DNA of 64,000 nucleotides from JBLHZY01 sp050633265 (GCA_050633265.1 JBOEGE010000001.1:186001-250000), one strand, 5' to 3'. Counted from the first letter of the stretch, positions 44,587 to 53,568 are shown. The notes: generated from the letters alone by a model not told the origin. Numbers and translations: made by a program.

Positions 44587-45732
44587 TCAATACCCACGCC
44601 AAATCCAGCCGCCGCCAAAGATGCGCGGGCTGTCGGGATCGTAAAAGACGCAAGCTTGCCCCGGCGAAACGCCTTCTTCGGGCGTGATCAGTTCGACCTC
44701 GGCCTCAGTGTCCGAGATCGGGCGGATGATCGCTTCGCGCGGCGGGCGGGTAGAGCGCACGCGCACCAGAACATGCCATTCTTTTTGGCTGCTCAGTGGT
44801 GCATCACCCAGCCAGTTGATCTCGCGCACCGGGATTGTTCGGGTTGCGAGCAGCTCTTTGGGGCCCACGATCACTTGGCGTTTGTCCACGTCGAGGCTGG
44901 TAACAAACAGCGGCTCGGCCAAACCGCCGATTCCAAGACCGCGCCGCTGACCGATGGTATAGTGGATCACGCCCTCATGCTGGCCGAGGATATTGCCCTG
45001 AGTATCGACAATATCGCCGGGCTCGGCCGCACCGGGGCGCAGCTTTTCGATCACGGCGGCGTAATTGCCATTGGGCACAAAGCAAATATCCTGCGAATCA
45101 GGTTTATCCGCGACCGAGAGCCCATATTTCGCCGCCAAAGCGCGGGTTTCGGCCTTGGAGGGCAGATGCCCAAGCGGGAAGCGCAGGAAATCGAGCTGTT
45201 CTTTGGTGGTTGAGAAGAGGAAATAGCTTTGATCGCGGTTGGCATCGGCGGCGGAGTGCAATTCCGGCCCGTTCGGCCCCATGGCGCGCTGAATATAGTG
45301 GCCCGTGGCCATGCAATCGGCATCCAGATCGCGCGCCGTGGCCAGCAAATCCTTGAATTTCACCCGCTCATTGCAGCGAATACAAGGAACCGGCGTGGCG
45401 CCCATCAAATAGCTATCGGCAAACTCATCAATCACCGCATCTTTAAAAATGTTCTCATAATCCAGGACGTAATGGGGGAATCCCATCTCTTCGGCAACGC
45501 GCCGCGCATCGTGAATATCAAGCCCCGCACAGCAAGCGCCCTTTTTCGCGAGCGCCGCCCCGTGATCATAAAGCTGCAAGGTCACCCCGATCACATCATA
45601 GCCCTCATCAGCCAATTTTGCAGCAACTACAGAGCTATCCACCCCGCCAGACATCGCCACAACCACCCGCGTTTCAGCAGGCGATTTGGCAAAACCAAGG
45701 GAATTGAGCGGGTGGGCACCGTCATAAGCCAT
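44587..45732 (-). CDS. mnmA: tRNA-specific 2-thiouridylase MnmA
   Basis: MnmA puts sulfur on U34 of tRNA for Lys, Glu and Gln, taking persulfide sulfur from a cysteine desulfurase. The 381-residue protein has the PP-loop MSGGVDSSVVA, the first catalytic cysteine region TPVPCIRCNERVKF, the second cysteine in DICFVPNGNY, and HYTIGQRRGLGIGG. Divergent from sciP. Confidence 0.96.
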   Translation of the reverse strand: MAYDGAHPLNSLGFAKSPAETRVVVAMSGGVDSSVVAAKLADEGYDVIGVTLQLYDHGAALAKKGACCAGLDIHDARRVAEEMGFPHYVLDYENIFKDAVIDEFADSYLMGATPVPCIRCNERVKFKDLLATARDLDADCMATGHYIQRAMGPNGPELHSAADANRDQSYFLFSTTKEQLDFLRFPLGHLPSKAETRALAAKYGLSVADKPDSQDICFVPNGNYAAVIEKLRPGAAEPGDIVDTQGNILGQHEGVIHYTIGQRRGLGIGGLAEPLFVTSLDVDKRQVIVGPKELLATRTIPVREINWLGDAPLSSQKEWHVLVRVRSTRPPREAIIRPISDTEAEVELITPEEGVSPGQACVFYDPDSPRIFGGGWIWRGY

Positions 45733-45854
45733 GAAGCAATCCTTTCAGGAAGTCCGAGGAATATATGAAAATCCTACCTATTCTCAAGGGCTGGTTTCAC
45801 TCTGTCTTAAGGGTCATCCGTCACATCTATGGCGAGTAAATGAGGGTGAGACCA

Positions 45855-46133
45855 ATGTATTTGAAAAAAGTAGATGGCCCGCGGGCCGTAACATTGCCAG
45901 ATGGCACAGTTCTGACACGGGCCGATTTGCCATCGCCAAAAACGCGCCGCTGGGTGGCATCGCGCAAGGCAATTCTGGTGAAAGCTGTGGCCTATGGGCT
46001 TGTTTCTGAAGGGGAAATCCTAAAGACCTATGATCTGAGCGAAGAAGAGTTCCGCACCTGGCAAGCGGCCCTGAATCGCCATGGTGAAGTTGCTCTTAAG
46101 GCAACGTCTGTTCAGAAATATAGACAACCCTAG
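45855..46133 (+). CDS. sciP: CtrA inhibitor SciP (DUF1153)
   Basis: SciP is a small helix-turn-helix protein that in Caulobacter represses CtrA-activated promoters and limits ctrA expression. The 92-residue protein begins MYLKKVDGPRAVTLPDG, the conserved DUF1153 start, and has the HTH-like EILKTYDLSEEEFRTWQAALNRHG. The ATG after GAGGGTGAGACCA is preferred over one five codons earlier. It lies 94 bp upstream of ctrA on the same strand, consistent with a joint regulatory module. Confidence 0.92.
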   Translation: MYLKKVDGPRAVTLPDGTVLTRADLPSPKTRRWVASRKAILVKAVAYGLVSEGEILKTYDLSEEEFRTWQAALNRHGEVALKATSVQKYRQP

Positions 46134-46138
46134 GTAGA

Positions 46139-46187
46139 ATGGTTAAGACTTCAAGTGCTGGTAACGTGTAGTTAACCATTTTTGACC
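46139..46187. promoter_or_regulatory. Inverted TTAACCAT pair in front of ctrA (CtrA/SciP box)
   Basis: ATGGTTAA (46139-46146) and TTAACCAT (46172-46179) form an exact inverted pair 41 bp end-to-end between sciP and ctrA. The second copy continues as TTAA-CCATTTT-TGAC, one base off the TTAA-N7-TTAA CtrA consensus. Autoregulation of ctrA is known in Caulobacter; here it is inferred. Confidence 0.6.
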
Positions 46188-46227
46188 ATGCTGGTGATGG
46201 AAGAATGGTAAGCAGTGGAGACTTAGA

Positions 46228-46938
46228 ATGCGAATCCTGTTGGTAGAAGACGATCCTACAACCTCTAAAAGCATCGAATTGATGCTTACACATGCGAATC
46301 TGAACGTTTATGCGACAGATTTGGGGGAAGAAGGCATCGATCTTGCGAAACTATACGATTACGACCTGATCCTGTTGGATCTTAATCTGCCGGATATGAA
46401 CGGTCACGAAGTGCTGCGCCAATTGCGCCTCGCGCGGATCGAAACACCGATTCTTATCCTCTCTGGTGCGGATGACACCGAGAATAAAATCAAAGGATTC
46501 GGCTTTGGCGCGGATGATTATCTGACCAAACCATTCCACCGCGAAGAGCTTGTGGCGCGCATTCATGCGATTATCCGCCGCTCAAAAGGCCATTCGCAAT
46601 CCATCATCCGCACCGGCCAAGTCGAGGTAAACCTCGATGCCAAAACCGTTGCGGCCAATGGCAAATCGGTGCATCTCACCGGCAAAGAATACCAAATGCT
46701 TGAGCTGCTGAGCCTGCGCAAAGGCACAACGCTTACAAAAGAGATGTTTCTCAATCATCTCTATGGCGGCATGGATGAGCCAGAACTGAAAATTATCGAT
46801 GTGTTTATCTGTAAGCTGCGTAAAAAGCTAAGCAATGCGACAGAAGGCGAAAACAACATCGAAACCGTCTGGGGCCGTGGATATGTGCTGCGCGATCCAG
46901 AGCCAGTTTCCGATCATCAAATGGCCATCGGCGCCTAA
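46228..46938 (+). CDS. ctrA: Cell-cycle response regulator CtrA
   Basis: CtrA is the OmpR-type master regulator of alphaproteobacteria. In Caulobacter it governs the cell cycle; in Rhodobacterales it is usually dispensable and controls motility and gene-transfer-agent production. The 236-residue protein has the receiver phosphoacceptor D51 (LILLDLNLPDMNGH), KPFHREELVARI, and a winged-helix domain with LTGKEYQMLELLSLRKGTTL cut to its core and IDVFICKLRKKL, ending in WGRGYVLRDP. The start follows GTGGAG. Confidence 0.97.
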   Translation: MRILLVEDDPTTSKSIELMLTHANLNVYATDLGEEGIDLAKLYDYDLILLDLNLPDMNGHEVLRQLRLARIETPILILSGADDTENKIKGFGFGADDYLTKPFHREELVARIHAIIRRSKGHSQSIIRTGQVEVNLDAKTVAANGKSVHLTGKEYQMLELLSLRKGTTLTKEMFLNHLYGGMDEPELKIIDVFICKLRKKLSNATEGENNIETVWGRGYVLRDPEPVSDHQMAIGA

Positions 46939-47384
46939 ACTGCACAACCATTCTATCCTCCCAAGGCCCACCGCATATGCGGTGCGGCTTCGGATGATTT
47001 GCGAGTGGCAATGCTAGAAAATTAGAACGCCGACGCGGCAATTTTCGCCGCTCTCGCAACCAATACGCCGGTGAAGTACCGAGATACAGAAATACAGAAA
47101 TACAGAAATACAGAAAATCATTGCCCAAAGTTCTTAATCCAAGCCGCAAAAGCAGCCCAAATCCCCAATTTCCCAAAACAATCCAAACCGGCCAAGCTTT
47201 GAAGCCACAAGCCACCAAACATCAGCGCCACCACTCACAGACCGCACTCTCAGAAATACGCCAACAACCGCGCAGACTCGCGCCGCTTAATCGGGTACGG
47301 CCGCGCCCTAGCAGGCCCCACAGATCACTGGACCTCGCAGCCCTCTCCACTTATTGATTTGAGAGGACAAAAAGAGGTTAATTC
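46939..47384. other. 446-bp spacer between ctrA and ligA with octamer tandem repeat
   Basis: No gene is supported. The spacer contains a perfect 16-bp palindrome CACCGCATATGCGGTG (46969-46984), four copies of ATACAGAA (47084-47115), and a long C/A-rich, G/T-poor stretch (47130-47270) on the plus strand. The ligA ribosome-binding site AAAGAGGTTAATTC is at its end. The C/A bias may mark an untranslated, unstructured leader of ligA. Confidence 0.5.
47084..47115. repeat. Tandem repeat (ATACAGAA)x4
   Basis: Four exact 8-bp units in the ctrA-ligA spacer. Copy number may vary by slippage among strains. Confidence 0.9.
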
Positions 47385-49544
47385 GTGCCCAAGCCAAACG
47401 GTAAATTCAGCGACCTCAATACAGCCGATCTAAACGAGGATCAGGCCCGCGAAGAGCTTGCGCGCCTTGCAGAGCTTTTGTTGCAGGCCAATCAAGCCTA
47501 TCATGGCAAAGATGCGCCCGATCTGAGCGATGCAGAATACGACGCCGCCAAACGCCGAAATTCCCAGATCGAGGCGCGTTTTCCCGCTCTCAAACGCGCC
47601 GACAGCCCCAGCGATCAAATCGGCGCCGCCCCCTCCGACGGCTTTGCAAAGATCGCCCATTCTGTGCGGATGCTGTCGCTGTCCAATGGGTTCAACGATG
47701 AGGATATTGCCGAGTTTGACAGCTCTGTGCGCAAATTTCTCTCCCTTGAGGGCGAGATCGCCTATAGCGCCGAGCCCAAGATTGATGGGCTCTCGCTCTC
47801 GCTGCGCTATGAAAACGGCCAGTTGATCCATGCGGTGACCCGGGGCGATGGCGCTGTCGGTGAAAATGTAACGCAGAACGCGCGCACCATCGCCCAGCGA
47901 ACAGCCCCCGGCGCATCCCGGCCCGACATCCCCCTTATGATCGCGAATGCGCCCGATATTCTCGAAGTGCGCGGCGAAGTCTATATGAGCGGCGAGGATT
48001 TTGAGGCACTCAACAAACGCCAGAGTGAAAGCGGCGCAAAACCTTTCGCCAACCCGCGCAATGCCGCGGCGGGATCCCTGCGCCAACTCGATCCAACCAT
48101 CACCGCCGCCCGCCCGCTGCGCTTTTTCGCCTATGCCTGGGGCGAACTCAGCGCGCCGCTTGGCGATACTCAAATGCAGGCCATCGCACAGCTGCAAGCC
48201 TTTGGTTTTCAAACCAACCCGCTGACAAAATTGTGCAAAGGCCCCGCAGAAATGCTCGCCCATTACCGCACAATCGAAACGGATCGCGCGCGCCTTGGCT
48301 ATGATATCGACGGCGTTGTTTACAAGGTCAACGATCTCGCCCTGCAAAGCCGCCTCGGCTTTCGCTCAACCACGCCTCGTTGGGCCATCGCTCATAAATT
48401 CCCCGCCGAACTCGCTTGGACTCGGCTCGAAAACATCGAAATCCAAACTGGCCGCACTGGCGCGCTCAGCCCGGTTGCGCGGCTCGCCCCGGTAACGGTT
48501 GGCGGGGTCGTCGTTTCAAACGCGACCCTGCACAACGAGGATTATATCGCCGGGCGTTCCAACAAAGGCGCGCAAATTCGCGGCGGAAAAGACATCCGCA
48601 TCGGTGATCTCGTCCAAGTCTACCGCGCCGGCGATGTGATCCCGAAAATCGCCGATGTTGATCTCAAAGCGCGGCCCGAAAGCACCAGCCCCTTTGAATT
48701 CCCCCAAAACTGCCCGCAATGCGGCTCTGCGGCCCTGCGCGAAGAGGGCGACGCGGTGCGCCGCTGCACGGGCGGGCTGATCTGCCCCGCGCAAGCTGTT
48801 GAAAAGCTGAAACATTTCGTCTCTCGCGCGGCTTTTGATATCGAAGGGCTCGGCGCAAAACAGGTCGAACAATTCTACAGCGATGGCTGGATCAAAACCC
48901 CTGCCGATATTTTTACCCTCAAAGAGCGCTTCAGCGCCGGTCTCCAACAGCTCAAAAACCGCGAAGGTTGGGGCGAAAAATCCGCATCCGCCCTTTTTGC
49001 CAGCATCGAAAAGGCCCGCGAAATCCCGCTGGCCAAGCTGATCTTTGCTCTTGGCATCCGCCATGTCGGCGAAAGCAGCGGCGCGCTTTTGGCCAATCAC
49101 TATGGCAACTGGCCCGCATTTGAGGCCGCCATCAGCGCCGCAAACGCCCAAGAGGGCCCCGAATGGGAAGAGCTCAACAATATTGATGGCGTCGGAGAGG
49201 TGATGGCGCGCTCACTGATCGCCGCCTTTGCGCAGCCCTTTGAACGCGGCGCGATTGATGCGCTCATCCCGCATTTAAACATCGCCCAAGCCGCGCCGAT
49301 CGCCAGCGACAGCCCCGTTGCGGGCAAAACCCTTGTCTTTACCGGGACGTTGGAAAAGATGTCGCGCGCCGAAGCAAAGGCACGCGCGGAAAGCCTTGGC
49401 GCCAAGGTTGCAGGCTCGGTCAGCGCCAAAACCGATCTGCTGATTGCCGGGCCGGGCGCGGGCAGCAAGGCGAAAAAGGCCGCCGATCTGGGCATCGAGA
49501 CCATTGACGAAGACGCGTGGATTGCTTTGGTGGACGGGGTATGA
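47385..49544 (+). CDS. ligA: NAD+-dependent DNA ligase LigA
   Basis: LigA seals nicks in replication and repair using NAD+. The 719-residue protein has the adenylation domain with K132 (AEPKIDGLSLSLRY), OB-fold, a four-cysteine zinc finger (CPQCGSAALR ... RRCTGGLICPAQ), helix-hairpin-helix repeats and a C-terminal BRCT domain (GKTLVFTGTLEKMSRAEAKA cut at its start). The start codon is GTG with GAGG upstream. Its stop overlaps recG (ATGA). Confidence 0.97.
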   Translation: MPKPNGKFSDLNTADLNEDQAREELARLAELLLQANQAYHGKDAPDLSDAEYDAAKRRNSQIEARFPALKRADSPSDQIGAAPSDGFAKIAHSVRMLSLSNGFNDEDIAEFDSSVRKFLSLEGEIAYSAEPKIDGLSLSLRYENGQLIHAVTRGDGAVGENVTQNARTIAQRTAPGASRPDIPLMIANAPDILEVRGEVYMSGEDFEALNKRQSESGAKPFANPRNAAAGSLRQLDPTITAARPLRFFAYAWGELSAPLGDTQMQAIAQLQAFGFQTNPLTKLCKGPAEMLAHYRTIETDRARLGYDIDGVVYKVNDLALQSRLGFRSTTPRWAIAHKFPAELAWTRLENIEIQTGRTGALSPVARLAPVTVGGVVVSNATLHNEDYIAGRSNKGAQIRGGKDIRIGDLVQVYRAGDVIPKIADVDLKARPESTSPFEFPQNCPQCGSAALREEGDAVRRCTGGLICPAQAVEKLKHFVSRAAFDIEGLGAKQVEQFYSDGWIKTPADIFTLKERFSAGLQQLKNREGWGEKSASALFASIEKAREIPLAKLIFALGIRHVGESSGALLANHYGNWPAFEAAISAANAQEGPEWEELNNIDGVGEVMARSLIAAFAQPFERGAIDALIPHLNIAQAAPIASDSPVAGKTLVFTGTLEKMSRAEAKARAESLGAKVAGSVSAKTDLLIAGPGAGSKAKKAADLGIETIDEDAWIALVDGV

Positions 49545-51631
49545 GCGGCCGCCCCTCGCAACTTTTCCCGCTGTTTGGCGCGCTTGATGCGCTGCCCGGG
49601 ATCGGGCCCAAATCAATGAAAGCCTATGCAGCCCTCGGCGTTGAAAAGCCCCGTGATCTGATTTTCACACTGCCCCATAGCGGCGTTGATCGCACCCGGC
49701 GCGCATCCATCTTGGATATCCAAGCGCCCGGCATGATCACTGTTGAAGTCACCGTGCTCAACCATCAGCCGCCCGCGCGCCGCGGCCTGCCATACCGCGT
49801 TCATGTGGAAGATGCCAAAACCGCTTTCCAGATTGTCTTCTTTCGCGGCGGTGGCGATTGGATCAAAACCCAGCTGCCCGAAGGCGCGCGCCGGATCATT
49901 TCAGGCAAGGTTGAGATATTTGATGGCATGGGGCAGATCGTCCATCCCGATTATATTTTGGCGCCCAACGAGGCCCACGACATCCCCGAATTTGAGCCGG
50001 TCTATCCGCTTAGCGCAGGGCTGACCCAACGCGGCGTGGCCAAAGCTATGCGCGGGGCCCTTGGCTTGTTGCCTGCTTTTGAGGAGTGGATTGATCCGGC
50101 ATTGCGCGCGCGCGAAAGCTGGCCGAGCTTTGAAAAATCCATCCAAATGGCCCATGCGCCGCTCAGCCCTGATGAGATCGTCGCAACCTCGCCCGCCCGC
50201 CAACGCCTTGCTTATGATGAACTTTTCGCCCATCAGCTGACGCTCGCCCTGGCCCGTGCAGCGCAGCGCCGCGGCAAAGGCCTGCCCACAAAAGGCAACG
50301 GCAGCCTGCAAAGCCGCGTGCTCAAAGCGCTGCCCTATAAACCGACCGCCGCCCAAAGCCGCGCCATTGACGAGATCGCCACGAATATGGCCGAACCCTT
50401 GCGGATGAACCGATTGCTGCAAGGCGATGTGGGCGCGGGCAAAACCTATGTTGCGCTCATGGCGCTTTTGGTCGCGGTCGAGGCGGGCGGGCAGGGCGTT
50501 ATGATGGCCCCGACCGAAATCCTGGCCCGCCAGCATTTGGAAGCCCTGCGCCCCTTGGCCGAGGAAGCCGGCGTTGTTTTGGAATGCCTGACCGGGCGCG
50601 ACAAAGGCGCAGAGCGGGCGGCGAAACTGGCGGCCCTTGCGCGCGGCGATATTCACATTCTGGTCGGCACCCATGCGGTTTTCCAAAAGGACGTCGCATT
50701 TCACGATCTGCGTTTGGCGGTGATTGATGAGCAGCATCGTTTTGGCGTCTCCCAGCGGATGGAGCTTGGCGCCAAGGGGATAGCCGTTGATGTTTTGGTG
50801 ATGACAGCGACCCCGATCCCGCGCTCGCTTAGCCTGGCGCAATATGGCGATATGGATGTCTCCATCCTGGATGAAAAACCGCCCGGGCGCTTGCCGATCA
50901 AAACCGCGCTGGTCTCGATCAAACGGATGGAGGAAGTGATCACCCATCTGCGCGGCGCGATCAAAGAGGGGCGGCAAGCCTATTGGGTCTGCCCTTTGGT
51001 TGAGGAAAGCGAGGCGAGCGATCTGACAGCGGCCGAGGCGCGGTTCAAACATCTGCGCGCGGCTTTGGGCGAGGGAGCTGTTGGGCTCGTGCATGGGCAA
51101 ATGCCGCCCGCCCAAAAAGATGCGGCCATGGCGGCGTTTCAGCGCGGCGAAACCTCTGTTTTGGTGGCGACCACGGTGATTGAGGTGGGGGTTGATGTGC
51201 CCAATGCCTCGATCATGGTGGTGGAGCGGGCCGAAAGCTTTGGGCTGGCGCAATTGCATCAGCTGCGCGGGCGGGTCGGGCGCGGGGCGGCGGCTTCGAC
51301 CTGTTTGTTGATGTTTGCCGATCCGCTGAGCGAAGGCGGGCGGCGGCGGCTTGAGATTTTGCGCGAAACAGAAGATGGCTTTCGCATCGCCGAGGAAGAT
51401 CTTGCCATGCGCGGCGCGGGCGATCTGATCGGAACGGCGCAATCTGGCCTGCCGCGCTTTCGGGTTGCTGATATTGAGCGCCAATCCGCTTTGATGGCTT
51501 TGGCCCAAAATGATGCGCGCGCATTGCTTGTGGCGGATCCTGATCTTACCGGGGCGCGGGGCAAAGCGGCGCGTGTTCTCCTTTGGCTGATGGAACAGGA
51601 TAGGACAATTCGTTTGATTTCAGTAGGTTAG
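49541..51631 (+). CDS. recG: ATP-dependent DNA helicase RecG
   Basis: RecG remodels stalled replication forks and Holliday junctions. The 696-residue protein has an N-terminal wedge/OB domain (about 1-240), Walker A LLQGDVGAGKTYVA, DEQH box VIDEQHRFGVSQR, motif III TATPIPRSL, and the C-terminal TRG motif region. The ATG overlapping the ligA stop is the start. SSB, its known partner, is encoded elsewhere in the window. Confidence 0.96.
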   Translation: MSGRPSQLFPLFGALDALPGIGPKSMKAYAALGVEKPRDLIFTLPHSGVDRTRRASILDIQAPGMITVEVTVLNHQPPARRGLPYRVHVEDAKTAFQIVFFRGGGDWIKTQLPEGARRIISGKVEIFDGMGQIVHPDYILAPNEAHDIPEFEPVYPLSAGLTQRGVAKAMRGALGLLPAFEEWIDPALRARESWPSFEKSIQMAHAPLSPDEIVATSPARQRLAYDELFAHQLTLALARAAQRRGKGLPTKGNGSLQSRVLKALPYKPTAAQSRAIDEIATNMAEPLRMNRLLQGDVGAGKTYVALMALLVAVEAGGQGVMMAPTEILARQHLEALRPLAEEAGVVLECLTGRDKGAERAAKLAALARGDIHILVGTHAVFQKDVAFHDLRLAVIDEQHRFGVSQRMELGAKGIAVDVLVMTATPIPRSLSLAQYGDMDVSILDEKPPGRLPIKTALVSIKRMEEVITHLRGAIKEGRQAYWVCPLVEESEASDLTAAEARFKHLRAALGEGAVGLVHGQMPPAQKDAAMAAFQRGETSVLVATTVIEVGVDVPNASIMVVERAESFGLAQLHQLRGRVGRGAAASTCLLMFADPLSEGGRRRLEILRETEDGFRIAEEDLAMRGAGDLIGTAQSGLPRFRVADIERQSALMALAQNDARALLVADPDLTGARGKAARVLLWLMEQDRTIRLISVG

Positions 51632-51659
51632 CCGATTGGCGTACATTTTGTTCGCATTT

Positions 51660-51674
51660 GTTCTCAAAAAGTTC
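51660..51674. promoter_or_regulatory. LexA SOS box (GTTC-N7-GTTC)
   Basis: GTTCTCAAAAAGTTC matches the alphaproteobacterial LexA consensus GTTC-N7-GTTC exactly. A further GTTC precedes it with 6-bp spacing. TTTGTTCTCA (51657-51666) is repeated in inverted form as TGAGAACAAA (51695-51704). The box is 63 bp upstream of the 40-residue ORF and 29 bp after the recG stop. Confidence 0.7.
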
Positions 51675-51736
51675 TTTACAACTTAATCTAAAAATGAGAA
51701 CAAAGGTGCAACAAACGTAACCAAGAGGCCAAGCCG

Positions 51737-51859
51737 ATGATGACTGAAATCAAATCTGTACTCAGCCGCTCCCACGCCACGCTGGCACAAGATTTCGCCG
51801 GGATGGCAGCGCTTGCTGTGATCCTTCTGGCCGGTCTTCACCTGCCCGGTCTTTTGTAA
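51737..51859 (+). CDS. Small 40-residue membrane protein, putative SOS-induced
   Basis: The ORF encodes 40 residues starting MMTEIKSVLSRSHATLAQDF and ending with one hydrophobic helix, GMAALAVILLAGLHLPGLL. AGAGG lies 9 bases upstream of the first ATG. The SOS box at 51660-51674 and the terminator at 52016-52052 frame it as an independent unit. SOS-induced small inner-membrane proteins are known from other bacteria, for example the division inhibitors SidA and DidA of Caulobacter and the toxin TisB of E. coli. This protein is not recognisably homologous to them; the comparison is by size, topology and regulation. Confidence 0.65.
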   Translation: MMTEIKSVLSRSHATLAQDFAGMAALAVILLAGLHLPGLL

Positions 51860-52015
51860 CGTCCCTGTTTCTGCCTGCGATCTGTTGGCGGCATTGCGCA
51901 TATCTCCACCTGTCCCCTAGAGGGATATGCTTTGCCCGATCATTTGCCTGCTCGTGCTTTTATATTCGGAGTTTACCTCATTCCCTCCGAAAGCCGCCAA
52001 GTCAGATAGCCACTC
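51860..52015 (+). other. Structured 3' region downstream of the small SOS gene
   Basis: The stretch contains a perfect 7-bp hairpin TTCGGAG/CTCCGAA (51965-51991) and CCUCC-type motifs (TTCCCTCCG and, in the terminator, GCCTCCTT). It may be a long 3' UTR or a processed small RNA. No promoter of good quality was seen inside it. Confidence 0.35.
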
Positions 52016-52052
52016 TCCGCCGCCTCCTTAGGAGCGCGGCGGATTTTTTTTT
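52016..52052 (+). terminator. Strong rho-independent terminator
   Basis: TCCGCCGC-CTCC-TTA-GGAG-(C)GCGGCGGA forms a 12-bp stem with one bulged base, followed by nine T residues. It ends the plus-strand transcript of the small SOS gene, ahead of the convergent chemoreceptor gene. Confidence 0.95.
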
Positions 52053-52088
52053 GATCTGGTTAAATTTAAAAAAGGGTCAAACCCTGCT

Positions 52089-53513
52089 TTAGGCGCGATA
52101 GCCCATGCTCAAACCGCCCCAATGGCGATCCTTAACAAAAATAGGGGCCGAGAGATATTTCATCAGCACAAAATTCCCGCCGCCCATATCGCGCCGATAG
52201 ACCTGAAGCAAAAACGCCTCTGTATTGCGCCCAGCTTTCAAACCAACCCGATCTGAAAACATCCGCCGATTGCGGCAATTGGCGATATTCCATTCAACAT
52301 CAGGCCCTTGCGGCTGAGAAAACTTGCGCTGATGGGTGGGCACATAGCCGTTGGGATCAACCGTTACGCAAAAGGCAACTGAGGGATCGAAATCCATTGC
52401 GGCTTCCAAAACCACCGGCAAGGTTTGATCGCAAAAATCACTGAACTTTGTGACAAACTGCTCTGGATTTGTGCCTTCGATCTTTTGGTAATTCCGATCA
52501 AACAGATCCTCAAGCCGAATGGCGCCCACATGGATCGCATCACTAAAGAGTTGCGAAATATGCGCCGCATCCTCCATCACCCGATTGATAAAACGCCCAT
52601 CCTTTGATTGGCCACCAAGCTCAACCGTTTGTTGAACGATGCTTTCGGTCGTATCAATCAAAGCATTGGCGCGTTCTTGGGATTGGTGAATCCCCGCCGC
52701 CGTTGCTTCAACCGTTTTGGTGATGCGCGCGAAAGCTGGTTCAAACTGATCCATCGCATGGCGCACTTTTCCAGCACCTTCTTGAATGCGCAGCGCCTGT
52801 TCATTGGTTTCGCGCACGCCCGATGCGATATTGCTCAGCGCTTCATCCGTTTCAGACGAGCCCTCAATCACCTTGCTCGCATCCTCAGAAACGCCCGAGC
52901 TTTCCTCGCGCAATGTGCCGACCCAACCAGAAAGCGTATTCACATTGCCCGCGATTCCCTCGGCCGCTTTGGCCGTTTTTTGCGACAGCTCGTTGATCGC
53001 CTCTGCAACAACCCCAAAGCCGCGCCCGCTTTCGCCTGCACGCGCCGCTTCGATTTTTGCGTTGATCGCCAAGATGTTTACCTGCCGCGCAATGGCCGCG
53101 ATTTCTGAGTTATTCGCCTTCACCGCTTCCAAACTATCCGCAACCTGCACCATCCGTTCGCTCAAGGCCGTCACCCAGCTTGCCACATTATGCGATCGCT
53201 GCCCGGCGCCGCGCACGAATTCAACCGAATTTTCAACAGTTTCAAGTGTTTGCGCCGTTGTCTGCGCGACATCGCCAACGGTATTACGCACCTGTGAATT
53301 GGCCTCAATCATCATGCCCACAGAGGCAGAAACATCTTGAAGCGCGCTCAATTGATCGCCGGATTGCGCGCTGACCTGATCCAGAAAACCAGCCACATCA
53401 ACAATCTCATACCCAAGACTTGCAGCGAGTTCTGTAAGCAATGTTAAGCGCGGATCGCTCGCGGAAAGGACGGGCGAAACGGAGGATGTATCTTGATGAA
53501 TTGCGAGTGTCAT
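52089..53513 (-). CDS. Cytoplasmic methyl-accepting chemotaxis protein
   Basis: A 474-residue soluble chemoreceptor. No membrane helix is present. Residues about 40-300 form a long coiled coil with the signalling tip region NILAINAKIEAARAGESGRGFGVVAEAINELSQ, given here in two parts of the conserved hairpin: NILAINAKIEAARAGE and GRGFGVVAEAINELS. The C-terminal 130 residues form a sensory, Cache-like domain (VDPNGYVPTHQRKFSQ; MFSDRVGLKA; YRRDMGGGNFVLMK; APIFVKDRHWGGLSMGYR). The sensor is C-terminal to the signalling part, unlike classical receptors. The ATG with AAGG upstream is chosen; a TTG start 9 codons earlier is possible. The ligand is unknown. Confidence 0.88.
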   Translation of the reverse strand: MTLAIHQDTSSVSPVLSASDPRLTLLTELAASLGYEIVDVAGFLDQVSAQSGDQLSALQDVSASVGMMIEANSQVRNTVGDVAQTTAQTLETVENSVEFVRGAGQRSHNVASWVTALSERMVQVADSLEAVKANNSEIAAIARQVNILAINAKIEAARAGESGRGFGVVAEAINELSQKTAKAAEGIAGNVNTLSGWVGTLREESSGVSEDASKVIEGSSETDEALSNIASGVRETNEQALRIQEGAGKVRHAMDQFEPAFARITKTVEATAAGIHQSQERANALIDTTESIVQQTVELGGQSKDGRFINRVMEDAAHISQLFSDAIHVGAIRLEDLFDRNYQKIEGTNPEQFVTKFSDFCDQTLPVVLEAAMDFDPSVAFCVTVDPNGYVPTHQRKFSQPQGPDVEWNIANCRNRRMFSDRVGLKAGRNTEAFLLQVYRRDMGGGNFVLMKYLSAPIFVKDRHWGGLSMGYRA

Positions 53514-53568
53514 AACCGAGCTGCCTTGTTGTTCAGGCAAGCTTTATCAGCAATCTCTTACTGGCCTA

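Noticed and set aside
46805..47218. Minus-strand ORF of 137 codons overlapping ctrA and the octamer repeat
   Set aside because: It is antisense to the ctrA 3' end, has no ribosome-binding site or recognisable domain, and its frame depends on the repeat copy number.
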